Origin: JBBRHQ01 sp963738305
Lineage (GTDB): Bacteria; Actinomycetota; Thermoleophilia; Solirubrobacterales; 70-9
Reading direction: 5' to 3'
Assembly (NCBI GenBank): GCA_963738305.1
Contig: CAVTVU010000001.1
Coordinates: forward strand, 248,001 to 312,000
DNA: 64,000 nt
Within the stretch, counting starts at the first letter, position 1; each line of letters starts with the position of its first letter. Shown here in pieces: positions 33,230-41,542 of the stretch. The notes beneath the pieces are model-generated. The model was not told the DNA's origin, did no database searches, and saw nothing but the letters and a program-made list of their open reading frames with translations. A program made the position numbers and the translations under genes.

Positions 33230-34670
33230 ATGATCCAGGCTTTGGTCGCACAGGCGGGTCAGCTCCAGGACGCCGTGAAGACGATCACGGACTCTCAGAC
33301 CCTCGACAGCGCCATCCTCGGGGAGCAGTTCTACTTCTTCACGGTGGTGCTGATGTGGCTGATCCACGTCGGCTTCATGACCTACGAGACCGGGGTGGCG
33401 CGACGCAAGAACGCCCTGGCAACGGCGCTCAAGAACATCCTCACGATCGCCGTCGTAACGCCGACGATGTACTACTTCGGCTGGTGGGTCTACAACTGCA
33501 ACCAGCCGGGACTGCCGATCGGACCGAACTCGAGCGACTTCACCAGCGTTGCCTGCCAGGGCGGCATCCCCTGGTCCGACACCTTCGGCCCGAACCTCAC
33601 CAACAACATCAACCTGATCTTCTTCCTGGCCTTCCTGCTGTTCTCCTGGACGACGGCCTCGATCATGTCCGGCGCGCTGCTGGAACGGGTGCGGCTCTCC
33701 GCCTACCTGGTGCTGGCCTGCCTGCTCGGCTCGGTCGTCTGGATCCTCGATGCCGCCTGGGGCTGGAGCGCCGGCGGCTGGCTGACGCTTCGCTTCGGGT
33801 TCCACGACTCGATCGCATCGGCAGTCGTCCACGGCGTTTCCGGCGCCTTCACACTCGGCGTCCTCTTCCAGCTCGGACCGCGGATCGGCAAGTACACGCG
33901 GGACGGCATGGCGCGAATATTCAGGCCCCACAACATCCATATGACGTTGATGGGCCTGATGCTGATCTTCACCGGCTTCTATGGCTTCTACGCGGCCTGC
34001 CTGGTGATCGTCTCAGACCGTGGCGCCGGGCTGGGCCAACATCTACCTCAGCCCGACGACGCTCGGCTCGATCGCGATGATCATCACCATGGGCTTTGCC
34101 GGCGGCTTCACCGGCGGCTACTTCGCCTCACGCGGCGACCCGTTCTGGACGGTCTCTGGAGGGCTCGCGGGCGTGATCGGCGTATCCGCCGGCGCAGATA
34201 TCTACGCGCCGACCCTGGGCTACCTGCTCTCGATGGCGACTGCCGTGATGGCTGTCTGGGTCGGCAACTGGATCGAGACCAAGATGCGGGTCGACGACGT
34301 GGTCGGCGCGGTCGCAGTGCACGGCTTCTCGGGCTTCCTCGGGATCATCTGGGTCGGGATCTTCGCCGCCGGCTACCCAACCGGGCTGAACAACGTCGAC
34401 AGCTCGATCTGGGGCCAGCTGATGGGGCTGGCAACCTTCGTGCCGCTCGGGTTCCTGTCCGGATGGATCGCCGGCTGGATCCTCAAGCGGCTCAACCTGC
34501 TGCGCGTTCCGCCCGAGGTCGAGCTCGACGGGCTGGACCCGGCAGAGTACGAGCCGGACATCCACGTGCCCGAGTTCGCCCATGCCGAGGACCTGATGAT
34601 CGAGCCCGACGGCAGGCGGGTCCCGTCCGAAGGCATCCAAGCGCAGGAGCTGAAGGAGGTAATCCGATGA
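33230..34670 (+). CDS. amt: Ammonium/methylammonium transporter Amt (one frameshift)
   Basis: About 480 residues with 11 helices expected: 'LDSAILGEQFYFFTVVLMWL', 'WTTASIMSGALLERVRLSAY', 'VHGVSGAFTLGVLFQLGPRI', 'PHNIHMTLMGLMLIFTGFYG' with a pore His, and 'VVGAVAVHGFSGFLGIIWVG' with the second. The frame changes near 34017, between 'CLVIVS' and 'VAPGWANIYLSP', consistent with loss of two bases or gain of one; both halves are conserved. Its place next to glutamine-synthetase-family and methylated-amine genes suggests uptake of ammonium or methylammonium. Confidence 0.87.
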
Positions 34671-34710
34671 GCGCCGTGGATCGCTCGACAGGGAAAGGCG
34701 AGGTGGCGGG

Positions 34711-35049
34711 ATGCCAGCGATAATCGACAGCGCCCCCAACTGCATCCAGCACGGCGGCGGGGCGACGCCAGCCAGCGACGTCGCCGACTTCATTGTCGGG
34801 GCTCGATACGAGCATTGCGCTGGGTTCATGACCTTCGGGCCCGGCTCGACCTATGGCGACGGTGGGCAGTCCGCCACAACCGCCTACTACATACTCACCT
34901 GGCTGGGCATCGTCGTCACGGTGCTGGTCCTGATCGGCTGGATCGTCTATGAGAACCGGCGGCTGATCGCCTATGCGGCGACCCGCGCGGTGGGGGGCAC
35001 TGAAGAGGCCGCCTCGCACGATGCCGGGGAAGCGGAGCTGAGGCCATGA
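34711..35049 (+). CDS. Single-pass membrane protein (112 aa) downstream of amt
   Basis: An N-terminal 55-residue extracytoplasmic segment with two Cys ('NCIQHGGGATPAS', 'YEHCAGFMTFGPGSTYGDG') that could form a disulfide, then one membrane helix ('YYILTWLGIVVTVLVLIGWI') and a short acidic tail. It starts 41 bases after amt and overlaps the next small gene by ATGA. No family is recognised. An accessory subunit of the transporter is a reasonable inference. Confidence 0.6.
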   Translation: MPAIIDSAPNCIQHGGGATPASDVADFIVGARYEHCAGFMTFGPGSTYGDGGQSATTAYYILTWLGIVVTVLVLIGWIVYENRRLIAYAATRAVGGTEEAASHDAGEAELRP

Positions 35050-35201
35050 GCAACGGAAAGCAGATCGAGTTCCCCGAGAAGCAGACGCACGTGAGGGGCT
35101 TCGAGTATGGGATGGTCGTCTTCTCGATCATCTGCATTATCGTCGTCCTGATCGTCATCTTCGCTACCAACATCGGGGTCGAGTTCCGTCCGACAGCCTG
35201 A
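35046..35201 (+). CDS. 51-residue single-pass membrane protein
   Basis: Starts 'MSNGKQIEFPEKQTHVRGFE' then one membrane helix ('YGMVVFSIICIIVVLIVIFA') and a short end 'TNIGVEFRPTA'. The ATG overlaps the previous stop by four bases, giving good support despite its size. Part of the amt operon; function unknown. Confidence 0.6.
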   Translation: MSNGKQIEFPEKQTHVRGFEYGMVVFSIICIIVVLIVIFATNIGVEFRPTA

Positions 35202-35298
35202 GCAGGAGCAACATCCGGACCCGGAGCTGCTCTACCAGCGCTCGGATGAGGCCGGACAACACCCCCTCCGCGATCCGAAGAAGTTCGCTCCGTCCCGG

Positions 35299-35622
35299 GT
35301 GGGGCTGGTCGCGCTTGGCGCCCTGCTCGTCCTCATCTTCTTCGTCTCGCGCAGCTGCCAGCAGTCGCAGATCAGGGTCACTCAGACCGAGGCGCTGGCA
35401 ATCGCCAAGGAGCAGGTCGGCTTCAAGCCCACCGACACGGCGATCCGGCTGCTCCGCCAGGGACTCTCGACCAAGCCGTTCTGGATCGTCGTTCTCTATA
35501 CACGCAACGAGGACGACCAGCTCGTACCGCGGGCCCAGGTCCACATCGACGCCAAGACCGGGGAGGTGACCCAGGTGACCAAGGCCAAGATCCCCGGCAA
35601 GGAGAAGCGGGCGGGCCCGTGA
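35299..35622 (+). CDS. Membrane-anchored PepSY-like protein, start uncertain
   Basis: A membrane helix ('LVALGALLVLIFFVSR') is followed by about 75 residues of PepSY-like pattern ('QTEALAIAKEQVGFKPTDTA', 'WIVVLYTRNEDDQLVPRAQV', 'DAKTGEVTQV'). The frame is open back to about 35200 and reads a hydrophilic leader there, but contains no ATG/GTG/TTG before the GTG at 35299, which itself lacks a ribosome site. So the true start may be a rare codon or hidden by an error. Fourth gene of the amt group. Confidence 0.5.
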   Translation: MGLVALGALLVLIFFVSRSCQQSQIRVTQTEALAIAKEQVGFKPTDTAIRLLRQGLSTKPFWIVVLYTRNEDDQLVPRAQVHIDAKTGEVTQVTKAKIPGKEKRAGP

Positions 35623-35657
35623 GGAGCAACGCGCAGGACCACTGGAGACGCTGAGAA

Positions 35658-36377
35658 GTGCGGGTACTCGTCCTGCAGCACATCGCCTGCGAGCATCCCG
35701 GCGTCTTCTCCGAGGTGATCGGCGAGCGGGGCGCCGAGGCGGTCCCGGTCGAGCTAGACGAAGGCGAAACGCTGCTCGACTGGCGTGAGTTCGACGCGGT
35801 GGTCGCGATGGGCGGCCCGATGGGGGCGGGCGACGACGCCGAGCACCCATGGCTGGCGCTGGAGCGGCGCCTGGTTCGGGATGCGGTCGAGGCGGGGAAA
35901 CCCTTCCTCGGCGTCTGCCTCGGCGTGCAGCTGCTGGCCGCCGCGCTGGGAGCGCCCGTCCATGCGCTCGAACGCGCCGAGGTCGGGGTGCTCCCGGTCG
36001 AGCTGACGGACGAGGGGCGGGACGATCCGCTCTTCGAGGGGATCGAGGAGCCGCTTGTCAGCCTGCAATGGCACGGCGATACCTTCGAGCTGCCGGACGG
36101 AGCAGTGCGCCTTGCCCGCTCCCCGGTGGCCGAGAACCAGGCCTTCCGCTGGGGGAAGCGCGCCTACGGGGTCCAGTTCCATCTCGAGGTGACGACCGAG
36201 ATGGTCAGGCAGTGGGCCAAGGTCCCGGCCTACCGCAGATCCCTGGCCGCCACCCTCGGCGAGGCCGGAGGGGCGGCGTTCCTGGCTGAGGCAGAGCGCC
36301 GGACGGGTGAGATGCATCCCGCAGCTCGCCGCCTGATCGGCAACTGGCTGGGCATCGCCGCCGCCGCCCGAACCTGA
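35658..36377 (+). CDS. Class-I glutamine amidotransferase-like protein (GMP-synthase-like)
   Basis: A 239-residue stand-alone GATase-1 domain. The nucleophile Cys is in 'FLGVCLGVQLLAAALGAPV' and the His-x-Glu pair in 'YGVQFHLEVTTEM'; oxyanion-hole 'VAMGGPMGAGDD' is present. It may hydrolyse glutamine or a gamma-glutamyl amide. Position directly before a glutamine-synthetase-family ligase hints at a role in gamma-glutamyl compound turnover (as PuuD-type hydrolases do), but no partner synthetase is fused. Confidence 0.82.
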   Translation: MRVLVLQHIACEHPGVFSEVIGERGAEAVPVELDEGETLLDWREFDAVVAMGGPMGAGDDAEHPWLALERRLVRDAVEAGKPFLGVCLGVQLLAAALGAPVHALERAEVGVLPVELTDEGRDDPLFEGIEEPLVSLQWHGDTFELPDGAVRLARSPVAENQAFRWGKRAYGVQFHLEVTTEMVRQWAKVPAYRRSLAATLGEAGGAAFLAEAERRTGEMHPAARRLIGNWLGIAAAART

Positions 36378-36387
36378 GGCGGAGCCG

Positions 36388-36420
36388 TTTGTACCTTTTT
36401 GTCCAGCGCTCGCATATAGT
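36388..36420 (+). promoter_or_regulatory. Operator-like box and possible -10 upstream of the first ligase gene
   Basis: TTTGTACCTTTTTGTC (36388-36403) matches 14 of 16 bases with the box at 58856-58871 (minus strand). TATAGT follows at 36415-36420, 42 bases before the GTG start. Likely shared regulator-binding site. Confidence 0.55.
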
Positions 36421-36461
36421 GGGCCGAACCCGCTGAGTGACCGAGGAGAGGAGTCCCGACG

Positions 36462-37913
36462 GTGGCCGAGTCCAAGAAGCAGGGTGCCCAAAGCGAAGTC
36501 CAGCGAGTGCTGTCATCGCCGAAGGCCGCGTCGCCGCCGAAGACGCTCGCCGAGGCCAGGGAAGCGCCCGGGCGGGCCGAGAAGATCGCTGAGATCACCA
36601 AGCGGATCGAGAGCGAGGGCATCGAGTACGTCTTCTTCCAGCAGGTCTCGATCACCGGGCGGGTGATGGGCAAGGGCGTGGTCGCGGACTTCTTCTCCCA
36701 GGTGGCGGAGCGCGGCTACCAGCTCGTCTACGGCGCCACCGCCAACCTCTTCACCGACCGCCTCGGCAACTACATCGGCTTCGGGCCGGAGGAGTCCGAG
36801 CTGGCGGCGATCGCCGACCTCGACACCTTCGCGGTCCTGCCGTGGGACGAGCGCGTCGCCCGTGTCTACTGCGACTGCTACGACACCGAGACCGGCGAGC
36901 TGCTCGACGCCGACCCCCGCCAGAACCTGAAGACGATCGTCGAGGACTTCGAGTCGGATCTCGGCCTCAACTTCCTGATCGGGATCGAGCCCGAGATGAT
37001 GTGGATGAAGATCCCCGAGGAGGGCGAGGAGCCCGAGGGCGTCACCAAGCCCTACTGCTACCACATCCACCAATTCGAGGAGCTCCGTCCGGTCCTGCTC
37101 GACGTGGTCTCCTACGGGAAGGCGCTGGGCCTCGACATGAGTTACGGCGACCACGAGGACGCCCCCGGCCAGCTCGAGCTGAACTTCCGCTACGACCGGC
37201 CGCTCCACACGGCGGACAACATCACCACCTACAGGCAGATCATCGCCGCCGTCGGGCGCAAGCACGGGCTGCTCGGCACCTTCATGCCGAAGCCGTTCAC
37301 GGGCGTCTCGGCCAACGGCCACCATCACCACTTCACGCTGGTGGACGACGAGGGGAACAACGTCTTCCACGACCCCGACGGCCCCGCCCAGCTCTCCGAG
37401 ACCGCCCGCCACTTCCTCGGCGGCATGCTCGACCACTTCGGCGCGCTGATGTGCATCGGCAACTCGACCGTCAACTCCTACTGCCGGATGTGGGACACCG
37501 GGTTCTGGGCGCCGATCTACCGCAACTGGGGTTGGCAGAACCGCACCTGCACGGTCCGGGTCGCCTCCGGAGGGCGGTTCGAGTACCGGGGCGTTGACTC
37601 CTCCTGCAACCCCTACCTGACGGTGGCAACCCTGCTGCGCGCCGGCCTCGACGGGATCAAGCGCAAGTCCGACCCCGGCCCCCCGCAGCAGCGCAACACC
37701 TATGACCTCCTCACCGAGGGAGTCGACCTGGAGCGGGTCCCGGACAGCCTCGGCGACGCACTCGACGCGCTGGCCGCGGACGAGGTCGTCCGCGGCGCAA
37801 TGCCGGGACGCCTGTACGACGTATTCGAGCACTACAAGCGCGACGAGTGGGAGCGCTACCTCTCGGCCGTCACCGACTGGGAACGCGAGGAGTACCTGGA
37901 GGTTCTGCCCTAG
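36462..37913 (+). CDS. Glutamine synthetase-family ligase (gamma-glutamylmethylamide synthetase-like), copy 1
   Basis: A 483-residue ATP-dependent amine ligase. GS motifs: 'FLIGIEPEMMWMKIP' (metal-binding Glu), 'MSYGDHEDAPGQLELNF' (typical of the GmaS/GlnT branch), 'FMPKPFTGVSANGHHHHFTL' (His-rich metal region) and 'RVASGGRFEYRGVDSSCNPY'. It probably joins glutamate with ammonia or a small amine. It starts at a GTG with ribosome site GAGGAGAGG and is followed by three glutamate-synthase-like genes. A second ligase is at 59027-60400; the two differ strongly, so the amine substrates may differ. Confidence 0.85.
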   Translation: MAESKKQGAQSEVQRVLSSPKAASPPKTLAEAREAPGRAEKIAEITKRIESEGIEYVFFQQVSITGRVMGKGVVADFFSQVAERGYQLVYGATANLFTDRLGNYIGFGPEESELAAIADLDTFAVLPWDERVARVYCDCYDTETGELLDADPRQNLKTIVEDFESDLGLNFLIGIEPEMMWMKIPEEGEEPEGVTKPYCYHIHQFEELRPVLLDVVSYGKALGLDMSYGDHEDAPGQLELNFRYDRPLHTADNITTYRQIIAAVGRKHGLLGTFMPKPFTGVSANGHHHHFTLVDDEGNNVFHDPDGPAQLSETARHFLGGMLDHFGALMCIGNSTVNSYCRMWDTGFWAPIYRNWGWQNRTCTVRVASGGRFEYRGVDSSCNPYLTVATLLRAGLDGIKRKSDPGPPQQRNTYDLLTEGVDLERVPDSLGDALDALAADEVVRGAMPGRLYDVFEHYKRDEWERYLSAVTDWEREEYLEVLP

Positions 37914-37927
37914 GGCAGGTCAAGGCC

Positions 37928-38863
37928 ATGTGCGGGATCGCCGGGATCATCTACCGGAACGGGAACGGCGCCGGCGAGCATCAGGTGGGGCGGGACATGA
38001 CCCGGATGCTGCAGGCGATGAAGCACCGGGGGCCCGATTCCACCGGCTTCGCGCTCTACCGCGGCCCCGGCGAGGGCAACGTCATGCACGTCAAGCTCAG
38101 CGAGGCCACCGAGCACGATCCCGAGCTAGAAGCGCGGGTCGAGCGCCAGCGCGCCCAGGTCGAGGCGCGCCTGCGCGCCACCGGCGCCGAGATCGCCTCG
38201 ATCGAGGGTACGCCTAGGACGATGACGGTCGGCTTCTCCTTCGACGGCGACCTCAAGCAGCTGGTCGACGCGGTCGAGCGGGTGCGCCACACCGAGGTCC
38301 TCTCGCTCGGGCACTCGCTGGAGATCGTCAAGGACCTGGGCGACGCCGACACCGTCTCCGACGCCTACGGGCTCGGGCGCTACACCGGCACCCACGCGAT
38401 CGGGCACGCTCGGATGGCGACCGAGTCCGACGTCGACATCGCCAACGCCCACCCGTATTGGGCCTACCCCTTCCCCGACGTCGCGGTCGTCCACAACGGG
38501 CAGCTCACGAACTTCCACGACTGGCGCCGGCGGTTGACCCGCTCCGGGCATCGCTTCCAGTCGGAGTGCGACTCGGAGATCATCGCCGTCTACCTGGCCG
38601 AGCAGATGAGCCAGGGACGGTCGCTCGAGGACGCGATGCGCCAGAGCCTGGAGGACCTCGACGGCGTCTTCACCTACATCTGCGTCACCGAGGACGCCCT
38701 CGGGGTCGCCAAGGACGAGCTGGGGGCGAAGCCACTGGTCCTCTATGAGAGCGACGAGCTGGTCGCGCTAGCCTCGGAGGAGATCGCGATCCGCCAGGTC
38801 TTGGACCGCGAGATCGAGACGCACGATCCCTACGAGGGCGAGGTGCGGGTGTGGAGCAGATGA
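37928..38863 (+). CDS. mgsA: Class-II glutamine amidotransferase subunit (MgsA/GlxB-like), copy 1
   Basis: Starts 'MCGIAGIIYRNGNG', exposing the N-terminal Cys nucleophile after Met removal, and continues with 'MKHRGPDSTGFALYRG', 'IGHARMATESDVDIANAHPY', 'VVHNGQLTNFHDWRRRL' and 'CDSEIIAVYLAEQM', the Ntn-amidotransferase fold of glutamate synthase domain 1. In N-methylglutamate synthase, three separate subunits correspond to the three glutamate-synthase domains; this is the first. It follows the ligase by 14 bases and overlaps the next gene by ATGA. Confidence 0.9.
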   Translation: MCGIAGIIYRNGNGAGEHQVGRDMTRMLQAMKHRGPDSTGFALYRGPGEGNVMHVKLSEATEHDPELEARVERQRAQVEARLRATGAEIASIEGTPRTMTVGFSFDGDLKQLVDAVERVRHTEVLSLGHSLEIVKDLGDADTVSDAYGLGRYTGTHAIGHARMATESDVDIANAHPYWAYPFPDVAVVHNGQLTNFHDWRRRLTRSGHRFQSECDSEIIAVYLAEQMSQGRSLEDAMRQSLEDLDGVFTYICVTEDALGVAKDELGAKPLVLYESDELVALASEEIAIRQVLDREIETHDPYEGEVRVWSR

Positions 38864-39642
38864 GCGAGACGAGCGCCCCGAAGATGGACGAGCGCGGCCT
38901 GGTCGAGCTGGACGACTCGATCCCGAAGACCTCGGAGATCGATGGGGAGAAGGCCGTCCTCGACGCCGCGGACCTGACCACGCGCAAGATCAACGCCGAA
39001 CTGCGGTGGCTGATCTACGAGCAGGGAGTGACAGAGGTTGTTGTCCGCGAGCCCGGCGCCCGCCACTCCCTCGGCGTGGCGATCCTGGCCCGCTGCCGGA
39101 TCCGCTTCGAGGGCAGCCTCGGGTACTTCGGCTGCGGGCTGATCGACGGGCCGGAGATCGAGGTGGCGGGGCGGGTCGGCTGGTCGGTGGCAGAGAACAT
39201 GATGTCGGGCGTGGTCGTGATCGAGCACAACGCGGGCTCGCTGGCCGGGGCGGCGCTGCGCGGCGGCGACCTGATCGTCAAGGGCGACGTCGGGGCTCGC
39301 ACCGGGATCGACCAGAAAGGCGGCACGATCATCGTCGGCGGCAACGCTGCCTCGATGACTGGCTTCATGATGCAGCGCGGACGCCAGATCATCTGCGGTA
39401 ACGTCGGGCCGGGACTCGGGGACTCGATGTACGACGGGACGATCTACGTCGGCGGAGAGGTGGAGTCGTTGGGGATCGACTGCGTTGCGGCCGAGTGGGA
39501 GGACTCCGACACGGAGCTGGTCAACCGCAAGTTCGACCTGCACGGCCTCGGCAGCCCACCGGAGCTGCGCAAGTTCGTCTGCGGCAAGAAGCTCTACAAC
39601 TACGACAACCTCGAGCCCAGCGAGCGCAAGCTGGTGCTCTGA
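38860..39642 (+). CDS. mgsB: GXGXG-domain glutamate-synthase-like subunit (MgsB/GlxC-like), copy 1
   Basis: A right-handed beta-helix built of 'VGWSVAENMMSGVVVIEHNA', 'AGAALRGGDLIVKGDVGART', 'GGTIIVGGNAASMTGFMMQR' and 'GTIYVGGEVESLG', the C-terminal domain of glutamate synthase as a separate chain of 260 residues. It serves as a structural partner for ammonia channelling between MgsA and MgsC. Start at ATG 38860 (overlap with mgsA). Confidence 0.9.
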   Translation: MSETSAPKMDERGLVELDDSIPKTSEIDGEKAVLDAADLTTRKINAELRWLIYEQGVTEVVVREPGARHSLGVAILARCRIRFEGSLGYFGCGLIDGPEIEVAGRVGWSVAENMMSGVVVIEHNAGSLAGAALRGGDLIVKGDVGARTGIDQKGGTIIVGGNAASMTGFMMQRGRQIICGNVGPGLGDSMYDGTIYVGGEVESLGIDCVAAEWEDSDTELVNRKFDLHGLGSPPELRKFVCGKKLYNYDNLEPSERKLVL

Positions 39643-39659
39643 GCAAAGAGGCGAACACC

Positions 39660-41102
39660 ATGGCCGACGAGAACGAACCGAGCGCCCGCACAACGCTGGG
39701 ACGGAGCCCGATCTTCACCCCGGAGGTCATCGACGACATCCACATGAAGGCCGAGCTGGGCCGCTACCGGATGCGGGGCTTCTCGATGTTCAAGAAGATC
39801 CCCCATTGGGACGAGCTGATCTTCCTCCCAGGCACGCTGACCCGGTTCGTGATCGAGGGCTACCGGGAAAAGTGCGAGACCAAGACAGTGCTGGGCAGCC
39901 GCTTCGCGAAGAACCCGCTGGAGCTGGACATCCCCGTCTACATCACCGGGATGAGCTTCGGGGCGCTGTCGCTGGAGGCGAAGATGGCGCTCGCCAAGGG
40001 CGCCTCGATGGCCGGCACCGCCACCTGCTCGGGAGAGGGCGGGATGATCCCGCCCGAGCGCGACCTCTCGACCAAGTGGTACTACCAGGTGATCCAGAGC
40101 CGCTACGGCTTCAACCCCCACCACCTGATGCTGGCCGACGGGGTCGAGTTCTTCATCGGGCAGGGTTGCAAGGTCGGCCTCGGAGGCCACCTGATGGGCC
40201 AGAAGGTGACCGAGCAGGTCGCCGAGATGCGCTCGCTGCCGGCCGGCATCGACCAGCGCTCGCCGGCCCGCCATCCGGACTGGCTCGGCCCCGACGACCT
40301 CTCGTTGAAGGTCCAGGAGACGCGCGAGGCGACCAACTACGAGGTGCCGATCCAGCTCAAGCTCGGCGCCGCGCGGGTCTACGACGACGTCCGCATGGCC
40401 GCCAAGTGCGGCCCGGACATCATCTACCTCGACGGCGCCGAGGGCGGCACCGGGGCCGGCCCACATATCGCCGCGGAAGAGACGGGGATCCCCCTGATGG
40501 CGGCTATCCCCGAGGCGCGCCGGGCGCTGGAGGACGTCGGCCTCGTCGACGACGTCGACCTGGTGGTCGCCGGTGGGATCCGGAACGGCGGGGATATCGC
40601 CAAGTGCCTGGCGCTCGGCGCCGACGCCATCGCGATCGGCCACTCGGCGCTTATGGCCCTGAACTGCAACAAGGAGATCCCCGGGGTCACCGACTACGAG
40701 GGGACGGTCGGGGTGCCGGCGGGCCAGTGCTACCACTGCCACACCGGCCGCTGCCCGGTCGGGATCACGACCCAGGACGCGGAGCTGCGCAAGCGGCTCG
40801 ACGTGGACGACGCCGCCCAACGCGTCTTCAACTTTCTCCACACCCTGACCCTCGAGGTGCAGATGCTGGCCCGCGCCTGCGGCAAGACGAGCGTCCACAG
40901 CCTCGAGCCCGAGGACCTCGCCGCGCTCACGGTTGAGGCTTCGGCGATGGCGCGGGTGCCGCTGGCGGGGACCGAGTACACCCCCGGGGTCAGCGAGGAG
41001 CGGGCGCTGGCGGAGATCCGCACCCTGCTCGACAACTACCTGGAGAACCCGGTCGACTACCTGCCGCAGCCGGCCGCCGCGGCGGCGGAGGAGGGCAAGT
41101 GA
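39660..41102 (+). CDS. mgsC: FMN-binding glutamate-synthase-type subunit (MgsC/GlxD-like), copy 1
   Basis: The catalytic TIM barrel of the complex, 480 residues. FMN/substrate segments: 'ITGMSFGALSLEAKMALAKG', 'ATCSGEGGMIPPERD', 'QGCKVGLGGHLMGQKVTEQV', 'YLDGAEGGTGAGPHI' and 'VAGGIRNGGDIAKCLALGAD'. The iron-sulfur cysteines expected in this family are present in 'GQCYHCHTGRCPVGITTQD'. It should make glutamate or N-methylglutamate from the amide and 2-oxoglutarate. An ATG at 39660 follows AGCAAAGAGG. The next gene overlaps by GTGA. Confidence 0.92.
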   Translation: MADENEPSARTTLGRSPIFTPEVIDDIHMKAELGRYRMRGFSMFKKIPHWDELIFLPGTLTRFVIEGYREKCETKTVLGSRFAKNPLELDIPVYITGMSFGALSLEAKMALAKGASMAGTATCSGEGGMIPPERDLSTKWYYQVIQSRYGFNPHHLMLADGVEFFIGQGCKVGLGGHLMGQKVTEQVAEMRSLPAGIDQRSPARHPDWLGPDDLSLKVQETREATNYEVPIQLKLGAARVYDDVRMAAKCGPDIIYLDGAEGGTGAGPHIAAEETGIPLMAAIPEARRALEDVGLVDDVDLVVAGGIRNGGDIAKCLALGADAIAIGHSALMALNCNKEIPGVTDYEGTVGVPAGQCYHCHTGRCPVGITTQDAELRKRLDVDDAAQRVFNFLHTLTLEVQMLARACGKTSVHSLEPEDLAALTVEASAMARVPLAGTEYTPGVSEERALAEIRTLLDNYLENPVDYLPQPAAAAAEEGK

Positions 41103-41542
41103 CCCGCGCCGACGAGGTCCGCGAACCCGAGAAGATCGTCTCGATCGACGCCGAGTACCTCTCCGGCAAGCGCTTCCCCTACCAGGAGGACGTCTCGCTG
41201 GTCGAGGACATCGACCTCGACGCGGCGACCCCGGGGCCTGACCTCAACTGGCTCGAGGACGTCGAGCTGCTCGAAGAGGAGGGGACGCCGGCGGTCTTCG
41301 ATCGCTACTCGAACTCGTTCCTGCGCATCTACTTCCCGATCCCCAAGGGCCGGGAGAACGAGATCGCCCGCAAGGTCCTGATAGCCCACCTCCAGGCCGG
41401 CAACTCGTACGGCATCCGGCTGAAGGAGGTCCACGCCAAGTTCCCCCAGCCCGAGCTCGGCCCCTGGGTCGAGGGCTCGAAGATCGTCGGCACCGACTGG
41501 CACCCGCCGGTACTCGAGGGCTGGGAGCCGCCCGACCACTGA
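41099..41542 (+). CDS. Unrecognised 147-residue soluble protein coupled to mgsC
   Basis: Acidic N-terminus ('VSIDAEYLSGKRFPYQEDVS', 'DIDLDAATPGPDLNWLEDVE') and a more structured C-terminal half ('RYSNSFLRIYFPIPKGRENE', 'VLIAHLQAGNSYGIRLKEVH', 'GTDWHPPVLEGWEPPDH'). No signal peptide, helix-turn-helix, metal motif or membrane segment. The GTG overlaps the mgsC stop by four bases and its own stop directly abuts the flavin-oxidase ATG, so it is expressed between them. No counterpart exists in the second cassette. It may be a small subunit of this specific complex. Confidence 0.72.
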   Translation: MTRADEVREPEKIVSIDAEYLSGKRFPYQEDVSLVEDIDLDAATPGPDLNWLEDVELLEEEGTPAVFDRYSNSFLRIYFPIPKGRENEIARKVLIAHLQAGNSYGIRLKEVHAKFPQPELGPWVEGSKIVGTDWHPPVLEGWEPPDH

